Numbered from the stretch's first letter, positions 8,700-18,584 are shown. The stretch is 64,000 nt of DNA from Streptomyces tubercidicus (GCF_027497495.1 NZ_CP114205.1:4588001-4652000), one strand, 5' to 3'. Program-made: numbers and translations. Notes: generated from the letters alone by a model not told the origin.

Positions 8700-10058
8700 G
8701 TGGGACGACTCTTCGGCACGGACGGTGTGCGCGGCGTCGCCAATGCGGATCTGACGGCGGAGCTGGCGCTCGGTCTGTCGGTCGCTGCGGCGCATGTGCT
8801 CGCGGAAGCGGGCACCTTCGAGGGGCACCGGCCGGTGGCGGTGGTCGGACGCGATCCACGCGCGTCCGGTGAGTTCCTGGAGGCCGCGGTCGTCGCGGGC
8901 CTGGCCAGCGCCGGTGTGGACGTGCTGCGGGTGGGGGTGCTCCCGACCCCGGCGGTCGCGTATCTGACCGGCTCGCTCGGCGCGGACCTCGGCGTGATGC
9001 TCTCCGCCAGCCACAACCCGATGCCCGACAACGGCATCAAGTTCTTCGCCCGCGGCGGTCACAAGCTCGCCGACGAGCTGGAGGACCGTATCGAGCAGAC
9101 CTACCGGGCGCACAGCTCCGGCGAGCCCTGGGAGCGGCCGACCGGCGCCGGGGTGGGCCGGGTCACCGTCTACGACGAGGGCTTCGACAACTATGTCGCG
9201 CACCTCGTCGGCGTACTGCCCAACCGTCTGGACGGGCTGAAGATCGTCATCGATGGCGCACACGGCGCGGCGGCGCGGGTCTCGCCCGAGGCGTTCGCGC
9301 GGGCCGGTGCCGAGGTCATCACGATCGGCACCGACCCCGACGGCCTGAACATCAACGACGGCTGCGGCTCCACCCACCTGGAGCTGCTGCGCGCCGCCGT
9401 CGTCGAGCACGGCGCCGACCTGGGTGTCGCCCACGACGGTGACGCGGACCGCTGCCTGGCCGTGGACAGCGCGGGCAACGAGATCGACGGCGACCAGATC
9501 CTGGCCGTCCTGGCGCTCGGGATGCGCGAGGCGGGCACGCTGCGCAAGAACACCGTCGTCGCCACCGTGATGTCGAACCTCGGCTTCAAGCTGGCCATGG
9601 AGGGCGCGGGCATCGACCTCGTACAGACCGCGGTCGGCGACCGCTACGTGCTGGAGGAGATGAAGGCGCACGGCTTCGCGCTGGGCGGTGAGCAGTCCGG
9701 GCACGTCATCGTGCTGGACCACGCCACCACCGGTGACGGCACGCTGACCGGTCTGATGCTGGCCGCCCGGGTCGCCACGACCGGTAAGCCGCTGGCCGAG
9801 CTGGCGGGCGTCATGGAGCGGCTGCCGCAGATCCTGATCAACGTCCCCGACGTCGACAAGTCCCGGGTGGCCACCTCGCCCGAGGTGACCGCGGCGGTCG
9901 CCGAGGCGGAGCGGGAGCTGGGCGCCACCGGGCGGGTGCTGCTGCGGCCGTCCGGTACGGAGCCGCTGGTGCGGGTGATGGTGGAGGCCGCGGACATCGA
10001 GCAGGCGCGGGCGGTGGCCGAGCGGCTGGCGGACGCGGTGAAGTCGGCGCTGGGGTGA
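8700..10058 (+). CDS. glmM: phosphoglucosamine mutase
   Basis: A 452-residue enzyme that converts glucosamine-6-phosphate to glucosamine-1-phosphate for UDP-GlcNAc and peptidoglycan. It begins MGRLFGTDGVRGVAN; the phosphoserine loop SASHNPMPDNG gives the active Ser at about 104; the metal-binding loop is DGDADRC; the phosphate-binding loop near the C-terminus is RPSGTEPLVRVMVE. GTG start with GGAGGACA upstream. glmS, the preceding step of the pathway, lies 2.6 kb away in the same window. Confidence 0.96.
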   Translation: MGRLFGTDGVRGVANADLTAELALGLSVAAAHVLAEAGTFEGHRPVAVVGRDPRASGEFLEAAVVAGLASAGVDVLRVGVLPTPAVAYLTGSLGADLGVMLSASHNPMPDNGIKFFARGGHKLADELEDRIEQTYRAHSSGEPWERPTGAGVGRVTVYDEGFDNYVAHLVGVLPNRLDGLKIVIDGAHGAAARVSPEAFARAGAEVITIGTDPDGLNINDGCGSTHLELLRAAVVEHGADLGVAHDGDADRCLAVDSAGNEIDGDQILAVLALGMREAGTLRKNTVVATVMSNLGFKLAMEGAGIDLVQTAVGDRYVLEEMKAHGFALGGEQSGHVIVLDHATTGDGTLTGLMLAARVATTGKPLAELAGVMERLPQILINVPDVDKSRVATSPEVTAAVAEAERELGATGRVLLRPSGTEPLVRVMVEAADIEQARAVAERLADAVKSALG

Positions 10059-10125
10059 GTGGCGTGGGCGGGCGCCGCGGCCGCCGTTGAGGCGGCGGAG
10101 CGTGGCGCGGTTCTGCGGATTCTCC

Positions 10126-10168
10126 GGCCTCGCCCCTGGGTGGCACTTTGCCGCTCCGGGGCGAGGCC
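10126..10168. terminator. bidirectional terminator between glmM and the DUF389 gene
   Basis: GGCCTCGCCCC pairs perfectly with GGGGCGAGGCC. It sits between two convergent genes, is followed by GTTTCCCG on the plus strand, and can serve both. Confidence 0.82.
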
Positions 10169-10194
10169 GTTTCCCGTTGCGGGCGCCTCTGTCG

Positions 10195-11133
10195 TCAGCG
10201 GGCGGCCGGGAGCGTGCCGTGCCGGGCCCACAGCAGCTTCTGGGTGGCCAGGGTGAGGGTGCCGGCGATCACGATGCCCGCGAGGTTCAGCACGAGCTGG
10301 GTGGAGGAGCCCCAGGTCTGCGCGTAGTCGCCGTAGGTGAAGGCGACGGCGGCGTTGGCGGCGGCGGGGACGGTCGTCACGGAGATGGCCACGCCCACCA
10401 GGGCGCCGGACTTCGCCGAGGTCAGCGAGAGGGTGCCGGCGACCCCGGCGAGGAAGGCCACCACGAACGACATCCAGTCCGGCTGCCAGATGAACGACGT
10501 ATTGGGCCGCGGGCCCTCGACCCGGTTCTCGGTGAACAGCCCCACCGCGTCCATGAAGTAGCTGAAGCCGCAGGTCAGCACCATCGCCACGGCGAAGCCG
10601 ACGACCAGCGCCAGCAGTGAGCGCCAGGCCAGCCGCGGGGCGCGCCGGACCAGGGCCGTGGAGATACCCGCCAGCGGGCCGAACTCGGGGCCGACCGCCA
10701 TCGCGCCGACGATCAGAATGGCGTTGTCCAGGACCACACCGCAGGCCGCGATCATCGTCGCCAGGGACAGGAACGCGAGGTAGGTGGCCGAGAGCGTCGA
10801 CTCCTCGTGGGTGGCGTCGGTCAGCGACTCCCAGAGCACGGCGTCCGCGCCCTCGCCGGGCGCCTCGTCCGCCGCCCGGTCGGCCCGCCGGGACAGCGAC
10901 AGATCGATGTGCTCGATCGCGATCGAACCGGTCCGGTCGAGACCCATCTCCCGCAGCCGCGCCAGCAGTCCGTCCCCCGCCTCCCGGGCGACATCGCACA
11001 TCACCACATCGCCGACCGGATCACGGGAGGCCCCGCTCAGCACCACGAGGTGGGTCGTCCCGACGGTCTTCTCCAGCAGCTGGAGCACCTCGTCCGTACG
11101 GTCCGCGGGGACGAGCAGGCGCAGATGCAGCAC
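10195..11133 (-). CDS. DUF389 family integral membrane protein
   Basis: A 312-residue protein. The start is set at GTG 11133 (VLHLRLLVPADRT) because GAGGAG overlaps the coaA stop just upstream; the longer open frame lies inside coaA. Residues 1-80 form a soluble ACT-like domain (LRLLVPADRTDEVLQLLEK). The rest has about six hydrophobic segments with the DUF389 motif ILIVGAMAVGPEFGPLAGI. Function of the family is not established. It is probably co-transcribed with coaA (14-bp gap) and points toward glmM. Confidence 0.88.
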   Translation of the reverse strand: MLHLRLLVPADRTDEVLQLLEKTVGTTHLVVLSGASRDPVGDVVMCDVAREAGDGLLARLREMGLDRTGSIAIEHIDLSLSRRADRAADEAPGEGADAVLWESLTDATHEESTLSATYLAFLSLATMIAACGVVLDNAILIVGAMAVGPEFGPLAGISTALVRRAPRLAWRSLLALVVGFAVAMVLTCGFSYFMDAVGLFTENRVEGPRPNTSFIWQPDWMSFVVAFLAGVAGTLSLTSAKSGALVGVAISVTTVPAAANAAVAFTYGDYAQTWGSSTQLVLNLAGIVIAGTLTLATQKLLWARHGTLPAAR

Positions 11134-11147
11134 GGGCTTCGCACTCC

Positions 11148-12131
11148 TCAGAGCTTGCGCAACGACAGCCGTTGCACCTTGTGGTCCGGCCCCTTGCGGA
11201 GCACCAGGTTGGCGCGGCCGCGGGTCGGGGCGACGTTCTGTTGCAGATTGGGCTTGTTGACGGTGCGCCAGATCATCCGGGCGTAGTCGAGGGCCTCGTC
11301 CTCGGAGACCTGGGTGTACTTGCGGAAGTACGAGAACGGGTTCTGGAAGGCCGTCTGGCGCAGCTTGCGGAAGCGGCCCAGGTACCACTTCTCGATGTCC
11401 TCGGTACGGGCGTCGACGTAGACGGAGAAGTCGAAGAAGTCGGCGAGCCCGAGCCGGGTGCGGCCGTCCTTGCCGGGCAGCGCCGGCTGGAGCACGTTCA
11501 GGCCCTCGACGATGAGGATGTCCGGGCGCTGCACGGTCAGCTGCTCGCCCGGCACGATGTCGTAGATCAGGTGGGAGTAGACCGGTGCGGTGACCTCGGC
11601 CTTGCCGGATTTCACGTCCGCGACGAAGCGGGTCAGCGCCCGCCGGTCGTAGGACTCCGGGAAGCCCTTACGGGACATCAGACCGCGCCGGTGCAGCTCG
11701 GCGTTGGGGAAGAGGAAGCCGTCGGTGGTGACCAGCTCGACGCGCGGATGCTCGGGCCAGCGGGCCAGCAGCGCCTGCAGCAGCCGGGCCGTGGTGGACT
11801 TCCCGACCGCCACGCTGCCCGCGACCCCGATGACGAACGGGGTGCCGGGCTGGGGGCCGCTGCCCACGTCGCCGAGGAAGGTGTTGAGCGCACCGCGCAG
11901 ATTGCTGCTGGCGCCGACATAGAGGTTGAGGAGCCGGGACAGCGGGAGATAGACATCGCGCACCTCGTCGAGGTCGATGACATCGCCCAGCCCCCGCAGC
12001 TGTTCGACCTCGTCGGCCGTCAGGGGCAGCGGAGTCTTCTCCCGCAGGGCGCTCCACTGCGCGCGCGTCAGATCGACGTATGGGGAGCTGTCGGCGCGGC
12101 GTCGTTGCTGCGGATCGGTCGTCAGGGGCAC
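11148..12131 (-). CDS. coaA: type I pantothenate kinase
   Basis: A 327-residue kinase that makes 4'-phosphopantothenate, the first committed step of coenzyme A synthesis. The start is GTG 12131 (VPLTTDPQQRRR); a further 84 in-frame codons upstream are not family-like. The P-loop is GVAGSVAVGKSTTARLLQ, followed by the CoaA motifs VELVTTDGFLFPN and LIVEGLNVLQ. First gene of a two-gene minus-strand unit with the DUF389 gene. Confidence 0.95.
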   Translation of the reverse strand: MPLTTDPQQRRRADSSPYVDLTRAQWSALREKTPLPLTADEVEQLRGLGDVIDLDEVRDVYLPLSRLLNLYVGASSNLRGALNTFLGDVGSGPQPGTPFVIGVAGSVAVGKSTTARLLQALLARWPEHPRVELVTTDGFLFPNAELHRRGLMSRKGFPESYDRRALTRFVADVKSGKAEVTAPVYSHLIYDIVPGEQLTVQRPDILIVEGLNVLQPALPGKDGRTRLGLADFFDFSVYVDARTEDIEKWYLGRFRKLRQTAFQNPFSYFRKYTQVSEDEALDYARMIWRTVNKPNLQQNVAPTRGRANLVLRKGPDHKVQRLSLRKL

Positions 12132-12311
12132 GCGCCCATTGTGCGCAGCCGCCACCCGCCCTTCACCTCCGGGTGGCCCGCCCGGCGCGGTCTCGTCGCT
12201 GTCGCGCCCGGCTCGGGTGCTTCTCGGCAGGGGCGTCTGTACCCCACGGATTTTGCCCGGTACCGTCGGTGACGGGGAGGGCCCGGCTCGGGGCCCTGGA
12301 CGAATCAGGGG

Positions 12312-12581
12312 GTGCGGGTGCGCACGCGTAAGGCCGGTCTGCTGCGACAGCGGCCGTGGGGGACAGACGCCGGCGCGGACCACGACGGGGCGGACGGTTT
12401 CGCCGCCCAGGTGTACGCCGAGCTGACCGAGGAACTACCGGACGAGGACCTGGGCGAGGACCTCGCCGAGGTCCTGGAACACTACGAACCGGGCACCGGT
12501 CCGGGCGCGGACGCGGAGGCGGACGAGGAGTTCCTGGAGACGGTGCAGGAGGCGCATCGGCGGATAGCGCGGGGGTATTGA
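12312..12581 (+). CDS. small acidic protein, conserved-looking, unknown function
   Basis: An 89-residue protein (GTG at 12312; a second GTG at 12318 is better spaced from AGGGGG and would give 87 residues). The first 16 residues are basic (RTRKAGLLRQR); the remainder is strongly acidic, with runs such as LTEELPDEDLGEDLAEVLE. No membrane segment and no known domain. It diverges from coaA and lies 88 bp before glmS. Codon pattern is GC3-rich like its neighbours, which supports coding. Confidence 0.7.
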   Translation: MRVRTRKAGLLRQRPWGTDAGADHDGADGFAAQVYAELTEELPDEDLGEDLAEVLEHYEPGTGPGADAEADEEFLETVQEAHRRIARGY

Positions 12582-12669
12582 GGTCGCTGCGGGGGGCCTC
12601 CTTCCGGATCGGTGACTCGCCGGTACATGCCGCCGCCGGTCGCTCAGACCCCCGGCGTACCCTGCCCCC

Positions 12670-14517
12670 ATGTGCGGAATCGTGGGATATGTGGGCGGGC
12701 AGAGCGCCCTTGACGTCGTCCTGGCCGGGCTGAAGCGGCTGGAGTACCGCGGGTATGACTCGGCGGGGGTGGCCGTGCTGGCGGACGGGGGGCTGGCGGC
12801 GGCCAAGAAGGCGGGGAAACTCGCCAATCTGGAGAAGGAGCTGGCGGACCGTCCGTTGCCGGCCGGGGCGACGGGGATCGGGCACACGCGATGGGCGACG
12901 CATGGCGGGCCCACCGATGAGAACGCGCATCCCCATCTGGACAACGCCGGGCGGGTCTCGGTGGTGCACAACGGGATCATCGAGAACTTTGCCGGGCTGC
13001 GTGCCGAACTGACCGACCGGGGCCATGAGTTGGCGTCGGAGACGGACACCGAGGTCGTGGCGCATCTGCTCGCCGAGGCTTACTCGTCGTGCGGGGAGCT
13101 GGCCGAGGCGATGCGGCAGGTGTGCCGGCGGCTGGAGGGGGCGTTCACGCTGGTCGCGGTGCATGCCGATGAGCCGGATGTGGTGGTGGGGGCGCGCCGT
13201 AACTCGCCGCTGGTGGTGGGCGTGGGGGACGGTGAGGCGTTTCTCGCGTCGGACGTGGCGGCGTTCATCGCGCATACGCGGGAGGCGGTGGAGCTGGGGC
13301 AGGACCAGGTGGTGGAGCTGCGCCGGGAGTCGGTGACGGTGACGGACTTCGACGGGGCGCCTGCCGAGGTGCGGGAGTACCACGTCGACTGGGACGCGTC
13401 GGCCGCCGAGAAGGGCGGCTACGACTACTTCATGCTGAAGGAGATCGCCGAGCAGCCGAAGGCCGTTGCGGACACGCTGCTGGGGCGGATCGACGCGTCG
13501 GGGGTGCTGTCCCTGGATGAGCTGCGGATTCCGCCCGCGGTGCTGCGGGAGGTCGACAAGGTCGTCATCGTGGCGTGCGGGACGGCGTACCACGCGGGGA
13601 TGATCGCCAAGTACGCGATCGAGCACTGGACGCGGATCCCCTGCGAGACGGAGCTGGCGAGCGAGTTCCGCTATCGCGATCCGATCCTGGACCGGCACAC
13701 GCTGGTGATCGCGATCAGCCAGTCCGGCGAGACGATGGACACCCTGATGGCGCTGCGGCATGCGCGGGAGCAGGGCGCGAAGGTGCTCGCCATCTGCAAT
13801 ACGAACGGGTCGACCATCCCGCGCGAGTCGGACGCGGTGCTGTACACGCACGCCGGGCCCGAGGTGGCGGTGGCCTCCACCAAGGCGTTTCTGACCCAGC
13901 TGGTGGCCTGCTATCTGGTGGCGCTGTACGTCGCGCAGGTGCGGGGCACGAAGTGGGGCGACGAGATCCGGGACGTGGTGCGCGAACTGGCGGCGATCGG
14001 CACCCAGGTCGAGCAGGTGCTGGACACGATGGAGCCGGTACGGGAGCTGGCGCGTTCGCTCGCCGACAAGAACACGGTGCTGTTCCTCGGGCGGCATGTG
14101 GGCTATCCGGTGGCGCTGGAGGGTGCGCTGAAGCTCAAGGAGCTGGCGTATATGCACGCGGAGGGCTTTGCGGCCGGGGAGCTCAAGCACGGGCCGATCG
14201 CGTTGATCGAGGACGATCTGCCGGTTGTCGTGGTCGTGCCGTCGCCGCGGGGCCGGTCGGTGCTGCACGACAAGATCGTGTCGAATATTCAGGAGATCCG
14301 GGCCCGGGGGGCGCGGACCATCGTGATCGCGGAGGAGGGCGACGAGACGGTGGTGCCCTACGCCGACCATCTCGTACGGATTCCGCGGACACCGGTGCTG
14401 CTGCAGCCGCTGGTCTCCACCGTCCCGTTGCAGGTCTTCGCCTGTGAACTGGCCACCGCCCGCGGCAACGAGGTCGACCAGCCGCGCAACCTCGCCAAGT
14501 CGGTGACGGTGGAGTGA
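12670..14517 (+). CDS. glmS: glutamine--fructose-6-phosphate aminotransferase (isomerizing)
   Basis: A 615-residue enzyme forming glucosamine-6-phosphate, entry step to amino-sugar and cell-wall synthesis. It starts MCGIVGYVGG with the glutaminase nucleophile Cys2; GHTRWATHGGPTDENAHPH and VVHNGIIENF complete the glutaminase domain (about 1-220). Two SIS isomerase domains follow (CGTAYHAG, SQSGETMDTL; then LGRHVGYPVALEGALKLKEL), ending in NLAKSVTVE. The stop overlaps the acpS start in GTGA, so the two are translationally coupled. Confidence 0.97.
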   Translation: MCGIVGYVGGQSALDVVLAGLKRLEYRGYDSAGVAVLADGGLAAAKKAGKLANLEKELADRPLPAGATGIGHTRWATHGGPTDENAHPHLDNAGRVSVVHNGIIENFAGLRAELTDRGHELASETDTEVVAHLLAEAYSSCGELAEAMRQVCRRLEGAFTLVAVHADEPDVVVGARRNSPLVVGVGDGEAFLASDVAAFIAHTREAVELGQDQVVELRRESVTVTDFDGAPAEVREYHVDWDASAAEKGGYDYFMLKEIAEQPKAVADTLLGRIDASGVLSLDELRIPPAVLREVDKVVIVACGTAYHAGMIAKYAIEHWTRIPCETELASEFRYRDPILDRHTLVIAISQSGETMDTLMALRHAREQGAKVLAICNTNGSTIPRESDAVLYTHAGPEVAVASTKAFLTQLVACYLVALYVAQVRGTKWGDEIRDVVRELAAIGTQVEQVLDTMEPVRELARSLADKNTVLFLGRHVGYPVALEGALKLKELAYMHAEGFAAGELKHGPIALIEDDLPVVVVVPSPRGRSVLHDKIVSNIQEIRARGARTIVIAEEGDETVVPYADHLVRIPRTPVLLQPLVSTVPLQVFACELATARGNEVDQPRNLAKSVTVE

Positions 14518-14882
14518 TCATCGGGGTCGGGATCGATGTCGCCGAGATCGACCGCTTCGGCGCGGCGCTGGAGCGTACGCCGGAGCTGGCGAAGCGGCTG
14601 TTCATCGAGGAAGAGCTGATATTGCCGAGCGGTGAGCGGCGCGGCATCGCTTCCCTGGCGGCGCGGTTCGCCGCCAAGGAGGCGCTGGCCAAGGCGCTCG
14701 GCGCACCGGCCGGGCTGCACTGGACCGATGCCGAGGTGTACGTCGAGGACAGCGGGCAGCCGCGGCTGCGGGTGCGCGGGACGGTCGAGGCGCGGGCGGT
14801 GCAGCTCGGGGTCCGGTCGTGGCATGTGTCGATGAGCCATGACGCGGGGGTGGCGTCCGCGGTGGTGATCGCGGAGGGGTGA
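14514..14882 (+). CDS. acpS: holo-[acyl-carrier-protein] synthase
   Basis: A 122-residue AcpS-type phosphopantetheinyl transferase. GTG start overlapping the glmS stop by 4 bases. Both family motifs are present: GVGIDVAEIDRF (metal ligand Asp) and LAARFAAKEALAKALG. It transfers 4'-phosphopantetheine from CoA to ACP; coaA, needed for the donor, lies 2.4 kb upstream. Length matches the family. Confidence 0.95.
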   Translation: MIIGVGIDVAEIDRFGAALERTPELAKRLFIEEELILPSGERRGIASLAARFAAKEALAKALGAPAGLHWTDAEVYVEDSGQPRLRVRGTVEARAVQLGVRSWHVSMSHDAGVASAVVIAEG

Positions 14883-14983
14883 GGCCCGGTTGGTGCCTGA
14901 TCCAGCGGGCGCTTGGCGGGCGCCGTCTTCGGGGCGGGGGGAAATCCCCCGCACCCGGCGGCTGAGGGGCCAGACTTGGCGGT

Positions 14984-16408
14984 ATGAGGACTGCCTACAG
15001 CGTGGAGACCGTACGGGCCGCGGAGCGGGAGCTGATGGCCCGGTTGCCCGAAGGGGCCCTGATGCAGCGGGCGGCGGCCGGACTGGCCGTGGCCTGTGGG
15101 GAGTTGCTGGGCAAGGTCTACGGCAGCCGGGTGGTGCTGCTGGTGGGCAGCGGCGACAACGGCGGGGACGCGCTGTACGCGGGGGCCCGGCTGGCCCGGC
15201 GGGGGGCCGGGGTGGTGGCGGTGCCGCTGTCGCCCGAGCGGGCCCATCAGGGCGGGCTGGCGGCGCTGCGGGCGGCCGGGGGTCGGGTTTCGGTCGATGC
15301 GCTGCGGGACATCGCGCGGGCCGATCTGGTCGTGGACGGCATCGTCGGGATCGGGGGGCGCGGCGGGCTGCGCCCGGAGGCCGCGCAACTCGCGCGGGCG
15401 GCATGGGAGTCGGCGCCGGTGGTGGCGGTCGATCTGCCCAGTGGCGTGGACGCGGACAGCGGTGAGGTGCGCGGGGACGCCGTACGGGCCGATGCGACGG
15501 TGACGTTCGGTACGTACAAGCCGGGGCTGCTGATCGATCCGGCGCGGGAGCGGGCGGGCGCGCTGCGGCTGGTGGACATCGGGCTCACGCTGCCGCAGGA
15601 GGCCGAACTGGAGGCGTTGCAGCACGCGGACGTGGCGGAGCTGCTGCCGCGTCCGGTGCCCGAGAGCGACAAGTACCGGCGGGGCGTGGTCGGGGTGGTC
15701 GCCGGGTCCGCGCGCTATCCGGGGGCGGCGGTGCTCGCAGTGGCGGGTGCGCTGCGGGGCGGCGCGGGGGCCGTGCGGTATGTCGGGCCGGCCGCCGAGG
15801 CGGTGCTGACGCAGTTTCCGGAGACGCTGGTGCATCCCGGGCCGCCGGACAAGGCGGGGCGGGTGCAGGCATGGGTGATCGGGCCCGGCATCGGGGAGGA
15901 GGCGTCGGCGCTGGAGGAGGTGCTGGCGGCGGAGGTGCCGGTGCTGGTGGACGCGGACGGCCTGCGGTTCCTGACGCCGGAGCGGGTCCGGGAGCGGACC
16001 GCCGAGACCCTGCTGACGCCGCATGCCGGGGAGGCCGCCGCGCTGCTCGGACGCGGGCGCGAGGAGGTCGAGGCGGCGCGGCTGGCCTCCGTACGGGAAC
16101 TGGCGGCGCACTACGGTGCCACGGTGCTGCTCAAGGGCTCGACGACGCTGGTGGCGGCGGCGGACGGTCCCGTACGGGTCAACCCCACCGGGACGAGCTG
16201 GCTGGCGACGGCCGGGAGCGGCGATGTGCTGTCGGGGGTGACCGGGTCGCTGCTCGCCGCGGGGCTCGCGGCTCGGGACGCCGGATCCGTCGGGGCGTAT
16301 CTGCACGGGCTGGCGGCCCGCCGCGCGGCCGGGCGGCCCGGCGCGCCGATCCTGGCCTCCGACGTCGCCGCCCATCTGCCCGCCGCCTGGCGCGATGTGA
16401 CGGACTGA
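14984..16408 (+). CDS. nnr: bifunctional ADP-dependent NAD(P)H-hydrate dehydratase/NAD(P)H-hydrate epimerase
   Basis: A 474-residue fusion that repairs hydrated NADH and NADPH. The N-terminal YjeF_N domain (about 1-210) contains VVLLVGSGDNGGDALYAGARL, the epimerase site. The C-terminal ribokinase-like dehydratase domain (about 220-470) has LLTPHAGEAAALLG and NPTGTSWLATAGSGDVLSG, with the catalytic Asp in GSGD. ATG start. It lies between acpS and the transpeptidase gene, close to alr, a common actinobacterial arrangement. Confidence 0.95.
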   Translation: MRTAYSVETVRAAERELMARLPEGALMQRAAAGLAVACGELLGKVYGSRVVLLVGSGDNGGDALYAGARLARRGAGVVAVPLSPERAHQGGLAALRAAGGRVSVDALRDIARADLVVDGIVGIGGRGGLRPEAAQLARAAWESAPVVAVDLPSGVDADSGEVRGDAVRADATVTFGTYKPGLLIDPARERAGALRLVDIGLTLPQEAELEALQHADVAELLPRPVPESDKYRRGVVGVVAGSARYPGAAVLAVAGALRGGAGAVRYVGPAAEAVLTQFPETLVHPGPPDKAGRVQAWVIGPGIGEEASALEEVLAAEVPVLVDADGLRFLTPERVRERTAETLLTPHAGEAAALLGRGREEVEAARLASVRELAAHYGATVLLKGSTTLVAAADGPVRVNPTGTSWLATAGSGDVLSGVTGSLLAAGLAARDAGSVGAYLHGLAARRAAGRPGAPILASDVAAHLPAAWRDVTD

Positions 16409-16506
16409 CAGAAGCTGGGACGGCGGATTACGCCCCGCGGGGGAACGGTGCGGGCACCAGGGCGAACCTGGCGTCCGGTGGGCTTGTACGACCATGCGCC
16501 CACGGC

Positions 16507-17337
16507 ATGCGTGAGGGCATGAAACGCACCTTTTCGGCGTTGCTGGTCGGCGCCTCGCTCCTCGTTGTCGCCGGGCCGCCCGCGGTGGCCGTGGCGCCGT
16601 CGCGCGCGGCGGCCGTGATGGCCCCGTCCGCCGCGTACCGACTGCCCGACCTGGTTCCCGGGGTTCCGCGCGCGCGACGGGAGACCGTCCGGCCCCGGCG
16701 CATCGAGTACGTGCCGCGGTCCGAGGTGGCCTCCGCCGCCACCCGGGCGGCCCGGTGCAGTGCCGCCACCGGGCCCTACCAGCGGCAGGCGGAGCGTTAT
16801 CTGGGGCGGCAGGTCGACGGGCGGCAGAGCTCGGGGGACTGCCGGGCGATCCGGCGTTTCCAGCAGACGCACCGCATCGCGCCGGCGACCGGCTTCGCGG
16901 GCCCGGTCACGGGCGCGATGGTGCGGGTGGCGCGGGCCAGGAAGAACCCCAACCGGGCCGGTCACTGCCCCACCCTCACCCAGCGGACCGCCTGCGTCGA
17001 TCTGAACCGGCAGCTGATGTGGATCCAGCAGGGCGGACGGGTGATCCTCGAACCGGTGCCGATCCGGTCCGGTGCGCCGACGATGGAGACCCGCACCGGT
17101 TCGTACCGGATCTATCTGCGGCGCTGGCGCCATATCTCGAACCTCTACGGCACGCGGATGCCGTACGCCCAGTTCTTCGACCGCGGGGAGGCGCTGCACG
17201 GCGTCTACGAGGACATCTTCTCCGGGGCCGGCTCGCACGGCTGCGTCAACCTCACCATGACGGACGCGCGGCGGGCGTGGGAAGTGCTGAGGAAGGGCGA
17301 CACCGTGTACGTCTGGGGGCGGAAGCCCGGCGTGTGA
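16507..17337 (+). CDS. secreted L,D-transpeptidase with peptidoglycan-binding domain
   Basis: A 276-residue protein; a second ATG at 16519 (MKRTFSALLVGAS) is equally possible. A signal peptide occupies roughly the first 30 residues (LLVGASLLVVAGPPAVAVA). A peptidoglycan-binding_1 type domain spans about 95-145 (DCRAIRRFQQTHRI). The YkuD domain spans about 160-275, with the catalytic motif in HGVYEDIF..GSHGCVNLTMTDA (His and Cys present). Such enzymes make 3-3 cross-links in the wall. It lies 59 bp before alr. Confidence 0.9.
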   Translation: MREGMKRTFSALLVGASLLVVAGPPAVAVAPSRAAAVMAPSAAYRLPDLVPGVPRARRETVRPRRIEYVPRSEVASAATRAARCSAATGPYQRQAERYLGRQVDGRQSSGDCRAIRRFQQTHRIAPATGFAGPVTGAMVRVARARKNPNRAGHCPTLTQRTACVDLNRQLMWIQQGGRVILEPVPIRSGAPTMETRTGSYRIYLRRWRHISNLYGTRMPYAQFFDRGEALHGVYEDIFSGAGSHGCVNLTMTDARRAWEVLRKGDTVYVWGRKPGV

Positions 17338-17396
17338 GCACGGTTTTTTTGCCCGTCCCCCGGGGCCCCGCGGCGCCGCCTGCGACACTGAGGGGG

Positions 17397-18584
17397 ATGA
17401 ACGAGACAGCGAAGCGCGCCCGTGCCGCCATCGACCTCGCCGCCGTGCGGTCGAATGTCCGTGCACTGCGGGACCGCGCACCCCGGGCAGAGCTGATGGC
17501 CGTGGTCAAGTCCGACGGCTATGGACACGGAGCGGTGCGCTGTGGGCGCGCCGCCCGTGAGGCCGGTGCGGACTGGCTGGGCACGGCGCTGCCCGAGGAG
17601 GCGTTCGCGCTGCGGGCGGCCGGTGACACCGGGCGGCTGCTGTGCTGGCTGTGGACACCGGGCGGCCCCTGGCGCCGGGCCATCGAGCTGGACATCGAGG
17701 TCTCGGTGAGCGGGATGTGGGCGCTGCGCGAGGTCACCGAGGCGGCGCGGGCGTGCGGCCGGACCGCCCGGGTCCAGCTCAAGATCGACACCGGGCTGGG
17801 CCGCAACGGCTGCGCGCTCGCCGACTGGCCGGAGCTGACCGCCGCGGCCCGCGCCGCCGAGGCCGAGGGCGCGCTGACGGTCACCGGCGTCTGGTCGCAC
17901 TTCGCCTGCGCCGACGAGCCCGGACACCCCTCGATCGCCGCCCAGCTGACCGCCTTCCAGGAAGCGTTGGCGACCGCGGAGAAGGCCGGGCTGCGCCCTG
18001 AGGTACGGCATATCGCCAACACCCCGGCGCTGCTGACCCTCCCCGAGGCGCACTTCGACCTGGTCCGCACCGGTATCGGCATCTACGGCATCTCGCCCAG
18101 CCCCGAGGTCGGCACCTCCCAGGACTTCGGGCTGCGGCCCGCGATGACGCTGGAGGCCTCGCTCGCGTCGGTCAAGCGCGTCCCGGGCGGCCACGGCGTG
18201 TCGTACGGGCATCACTACACGACGCCCGGGGAGACCAGCCTGGCGCTGATCCCCCTCGGCTATGCGGACGGCATCCCGCGGCACGCCTCCGGCACCGGCC
18301 CGGTGCTGGTCGCGGGCAAGTGGCGGACGGTCGCCGGGCGGATCGCGATGGACCAGTTCGTGGTCGACCTGGGCGGGGACAGCGCCGAGCCGGGCGATCC
18401 GGCGGTGCTGTTCGGCCCGGGGGACCGCGGTGAGCCGACCGCGGAGGACTGGGCCAGGGTGGCCGGAACCATCGGCTACGAGATCGTCACACGGATCGGA
18501 ACCCGCGTCCCGCGCGTCTATGTGGACAGCGGCATACAGAGCGAGGCCGGAGGAGACAGCGCGCTCACGGGGGGTACGGCATGA
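17397..18584 (+). CDS. alr: alanine racemase
   Basis: A 395-residue fold-type III PLP enzyme making D-alanine for peptidoglycan. ATG at 17397 after AGGGGG. The PLP lysine is Lys38 in MAVVKSDGYGHG; the second catalytic Tyr lies in GGHGVSYGHHYTT; SLALIPLGYADGIPR and GRIAMDQFVVDLG are also typical. Its stop overlaps the start of the next gene in ATGA. Confidence 0.96.
   Translation: MNETAKRARAAIDLAAVRSNVRALRDRAPRAELMAVVKSDGYGHGAVRCGRAAREAGADWLGTALPEEAFALRAAGDTGRLLCWLWTPGGPWRRAIELDIEVSVSGMWALREVTEAARACGRTARVQLKIDTGLGRNGCALADWPELTAAARAAEAEGALTVTGVWSHFACADEPGHPSIAAQLTAFQEALATAEKAGLRPEVRHIANTPALLTLPEAHFDLVRTGIGIYGISPSPEVGTSQDFGLRPAMTLEASLASVKRVPGGHGVSYGHHYTTPGETSLALIPLGYADGIPRHASGTGPVLVAGKWRTVAGRIAMDQFVVDLGGDSAEPGDPAVLFGPGDRGEPTAEDWARVAGTIGYEIVTRIGTRVPRVYVDSGIQSEAGGDSALTGGTA

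Noticed and set aside
12163..14370. 735-codon open frame on the minus strand opposite glmS
   Set aside because: Antisense shadow of a GC3-rich gene: His/Arg/Pro-rich translation with no domain, while the plus frame is a complete glmS.
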